Below are positions 62,066-64,000 of a DNA stretch of 64,000 nucleotides, one piece after another. The DNA is from Hyphomicrobiales bacterium (GTDB taxonomy: Bacteria; Pseudomonadota; Alphaproteobacteria; Rhizobiales; Xanthobacteraceae). The stretch's first letter is position 1, and every line of letters starts with the position of its first letter. Under the pieces are notes generated by a model. The model worked only from the letters and a program-made list of their open reading frames with translations, did no database searches and was not told where the DNA came from. Position numbers and translations under genes: made by a program. Location: assembly GCA_016185205.1 (NCBI GenBank), contig JACPOA010000064.1, positions 124,001-188,000 of the forward strand, given 5' to 3'.

Positions 62066-63237
62066 TTTATTTCGTATTCTGACACGATGGTGTCCACAGC
62101 TCTGGCGATGGCGATATTTGGGTGCAAGGCGCGAGCGATATTCTCATCGAATGGTGCTTCACGGACTGACTCGAAGATGGCAGTCGCTGTGAGCACATGC
62201 AGCAGCGACTTCACTTCATTAACGATCTGTCCAATGGGCGGGTTTGACGATAACTTCGGCCCCCATTTGACACGTGCGGCCACAAGTTCACTCACAAATT
62301 CTTTCAGTGAGTTTCCGCCAGACCAGGCAAAGTGAGTTGCCCATAGTCTTTCGATAATCGTTTCTACCTCGTTCCAACGTTTTTCTTCTTGAAGGCGTGC
62401 AGCCTCTTTGCTGTCCTCTAAATATGTGTTGAATTCGTCAGGCGAGAAGCCCCAAAGAAACGGAAGCCAAAGCTCCCTAGCATGTCTGCGGCCCAAAAAC
62501 TCATCACTATGTTCCAATTCCAGCAACGGAACATTATGAATTTGTGCTGGTCTCGCAGCGCATAATGGGCATCGCGTTGTCGGACTGAGTGAAGTATGAA
62601 TCGACGTGCTATTCTCATAGAATCCGTAAGCGCCCGCGTTGCCAAGATCGCGGGCAAGCCATCGGATTTTTCCGACCGTCTTGACAACTAAATCTGACGT
62701 TCCGAATTCGCTGCGAACGTTGCGAACGCAAGCAGGCCGTTGCGTTAGAATCCACTGCCAGGGATAGTCGCGGGGCAACACCGTACTCACCAGCACAACA
62801 TTGCCGAGACGAATATCCGGAAATGTTTTTAGAACGCGGCCGATTAAGTACGTTCCGAGACTGTGCGCGATGACATGAGGTGATCCCGAGGGAGACGTAT
62901 TTTCTATCGCCACCTTTAGCCGTTTCGCGCATAGCAGTCTCCTGCGCCAGCCTAAAATGAGGCTTAGAACGAACAACATGACGAATGCAGCGAATCCAAT
63001 TGCTGCCATCATCCAGTTTTGCGTGATCAATTGAATGATGGAAAATAGGAACGCAATAATCGAAAGTGTAAGCGTCAAGATATTTGCAATGGCGCGCAAC
63101 GGTCCCACACTAGAATCGTAGTCGGGGTAGCTATGGCCCACGCAATCGAAATGGGGCGCTAAGACTTGTTGAACCCTTGATTGCCACTCGCGATCTGGAT
63201 TTACTCCGTGGATAGTTATGACAACTGGTTTGGCCAT
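62062..63237 (-). CDS. membrane-anchored alpha/beta hydrolase-like protein
   Basis: Protein of 391 residues with the alpha/beta hydrolase plan split by a membrane hairpin. The first strand and oxyanion region read VVITIHGVNP (5-14). Two membrane helices (about 48-71 and 77-97) follow, and then the nucleophile elbow HVIAHSLGTYL with S126. A later CPLC pair (RCPLCAARP) may bind metal or form a disulfide. The C-terminal 150 residues are helical and unassigned. It is the first gene of the operon and is coupled to the sigma factor gene by an ATGA overlap. The acid and histidine of a triad are not certain. Confidence 0.75.
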   Translation of the reverse strand: MAKPVVITIHGVNPDREWQSRVQQVLAPHFDCVGHSYPDYDSSVGPLRAIANILTLTLSIIAFLFSIIQLITQNWMMAAIGFAAFVMLFVLSLILGWRRRLLCAKRLKVAIENTSPSGSPHVIAHSLGTYLIGRVLKTFPDIRLGNVVLVSTVLPRDYPWQWILTQRPACVRNVRSEFGTSDLVVKTVGKIRWLARDLGNAGAYGFYENSTSIHTSLSPTTRCPLCAARPAQIHNVPLLELEHSDEFLGRRHARELWLPFLWGFSPDEFNTYLEDSKEAARLQEEKRWNEVETIIERLWATHFAWSGGNSLKEFVSELVAARVKWGPKLSSNPPIGQIVNEVKSLLHVLTATAIFESVREAPFDENIARALHPNIAIARAVDTIVSEYEIK

Positions 63238-63506
63238 CTCAAGCTCCGAAACGGATCAACGCGCCTTAAGGTCGCCAACGTGGCCAGTTATCCTTTCGCG
63301 CATGGTTCGAATTATACACGCCTAGGTTTGATCGCATAGTTTGATGCTATTTTGCTCGAAAAAGCCGACCGCTGGGCGGGCAACATATAGGGAATTGTCT
63401 ACGTCCGTTTCTGGCGCTTTTGCGACCCGTCGAAACGAAAAAGCGTTACCCGCTTTTATTCCTGAAGCGGACCCGACGCAGGCATCAATCGTTATCACCA
63501 TGTATG

Positions 63507-63572
63507 CCCCTCACGGCGGCGGCTCGGTCAGCAAATGGGGCACCGGCCGGCCGCGGATGTCGTAGACGCGGG
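63507..63572 (-). repeat. right boundary repeat, the intact 3' end of the membrane protein gene
   Basis: Matches the segment at 60144-60209 at 61 of 66 bases as a direct repeat. It is the functional end of the gene at the right edge, with its stop codon at 63511-63513. The island lies between the two copies. Confidence 0.85.
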
Positions 63573-64000
63573 CATAGACCACGCCTTCGCGGACGATCTC
63601 GACCAGCGTCGGCGCGTCCAGATCGCGGCAGTAAAACGTGCCGAGCGTCATTGCGAAGTCCGCCGGTTTGCGCTCCCAGGTGGTTTCGAATTGCGGACCG
63701 AGCGCCACTTCGGCGCCGCGTTGCGGACCGCAGGTTTCCACGATCCAGCGGCGGCCGGCCGGCGGCGTTTCATGGCGGGCGTCGAGGGTGGCGCGCAGCT
63801 CGTTAGCCGCCTGTTTAAAGGCCAGGCCCCAGTAATCGAGCATGTAGTTTTTGTGCGCCGTGCGCACACCGCCGGAGGCCCAGTTGAAGGCGGTGTACTG
63901 ATAAGGATGCAGGCGCACCATATCGATCGCCGGCAGCGTGACGCCGCCGATAAAGAGCGCGGCCAGGGCGGCGAGCGCGGGTTGCCCAAAAGCGCGAAGC
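63511..64000 (-). CDS. glycosyltransferase 39-like membrane protein, C-terminal part (runs off the window)
   Basis: Only the last 163 residues or so are inside the window, and the frame stays open to the edge. The visible part begins in a membrane helix (LAALAALFIGGVTLPAID), followed by MVRLHPYQYTAFNWASGGVRTAHKNYMLDYWGLAFKQA in family order and a soluble end PVPHLLTEPPP. The HPYQY...NYMLDYWG pattern is the C-terminal signature of a family of polytopic mannosyltransferase-like proteins common in this order. The full protein would be several hundred residues. Confidence 0.75.
   Translation of the reverse strand, partial: LRAFGQPALAALAALFIGGVTLPAIDMVRLHPYQYTAFNWASGGVRTAHKNYMLDYWGLAFKQAANELRATLDARHETPPAGRRWIVETCGPQRGAEVALGPQFETTWERKPADFAMTLGTFYCRDLDAPTLVEIVREGVVYARVYDIRGRPVPHLLTEPPP

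Larger units (their letters stand above)
60144..63572. other. repeat-bounded AT-rich cassette, probable integrated genomic island
   Basis: The segment between the two 66-base direct repeats holds three minus-strand genes: hydrolase, ECF sigma factor and anti-sigma. Its base composition is clearly more AT-rich than the genes on either side. The right repeat is the intact 3' end of a gene and the left repeat is a spare 3' end, the pattern made by site-specific integration into the end of a gene. No integrase or transposase is inside, so the mover acted in trans or was lost. Recombination between gene relatives is the alternative. Confidence 0.6.

Noticed and set aside
63341-63565. 74-codon open frame at the right end of the cassette
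   Set aside because: No ribosome site, no recognisable protein pattern, and it reads into the antisense of the boundary repeat.

Overview
The window looks like chromosomal DNA of a GC-rich alphaproteobacterium of the Hyphomicrobiales, closest in style to the Bradyrhizobium/Rhodopseudomonas/Pseudolabrys group. The grounds are high GC, CoxLMS-type molybdenum hydroxylases, orphan TctC binding proteins, TIGR03808- and TIGR03809-like proteins, and several palindromic intergenic repeats typical of that order. This is inference from protein and repeat style. No rRNA or tRNA gene, CRISPR array, insertion sequence or integrase was seen.

Layout. 1-3.8 kb holds UbiV (oxygen-independent ubiquinone synthesis), glutaryl-CoA dehydrogenase and a benzoate-CoA ligase. 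3.8-12.6 kb is a tightly packed minus-strand operon: GST, molybdenum hydroxylase (CoxM, CoxS, CoxL), an ACMSD-like amidohydrolase, CoxG, then a NitT/TauT-type ABC importer. Its distal end is decaying: the permease has an in-frame stop 20 codons before its natural end, and a zinc alcohol dehydrogenase has lost its middle. 12.6-18.6 kb carries assorted catabolic enzymes (IDH/IPMDH-like, PDC hydrolase-like, RidA, orphan TctC, M24-like protein, D-2-hydroxyacid dehydrogenase). 19.4-27.3 kb holds a 3-oxoacid CoA-transferase, HpaH, HpaI and a complete branched-chain-type ABC importer. 27.5-30 kb has a small conserved protein, a cytochrome c, an old yellow enzyme and a DMT exporter. 30-32.7 kb is an ArsS, phosphoesterase and glycosyltransferase operon. 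33-46 kb holds a 56-residue protein, a DUF3750 protein, a TAT-exported beta-helix protein, Pcp, MeaB, a large SGNH hydrolase, both methylmalonyl-CoA mutase subunits and folP-folB-folK. 46-52 kb holds an M20 peptidase, a dedicated ketosynthase/ACP pair, an ABC-2 exporter and a haloacid dehalogenase.

The right-hand part is accessory. At 52.2 kb is a lower-GC secreted protein with a duplicated domain and a Cys-rich tail. At 56.4-60.1 kb is a class II lanthipeptide locus: a precursor with a nitrile-hydratase-type (NHLP) leader and an eight-cysteine core arranged as four closely spaced Cys pairs, followed by its LanM synthetase. At 60.14-63.57 kb is a conspicuously AT-rich cassette (membrane alpha/beta hydrolase, ECF sigma factor, zinc-finger anti-sigma). 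It is bounded by two 66-bp direct repeats that are both copies of the 3' end of the membrane-protein gene running off the right edge. The lanthipeptide locus and the repeat-bounded sigma cassette are the best candidates for something undescribed.
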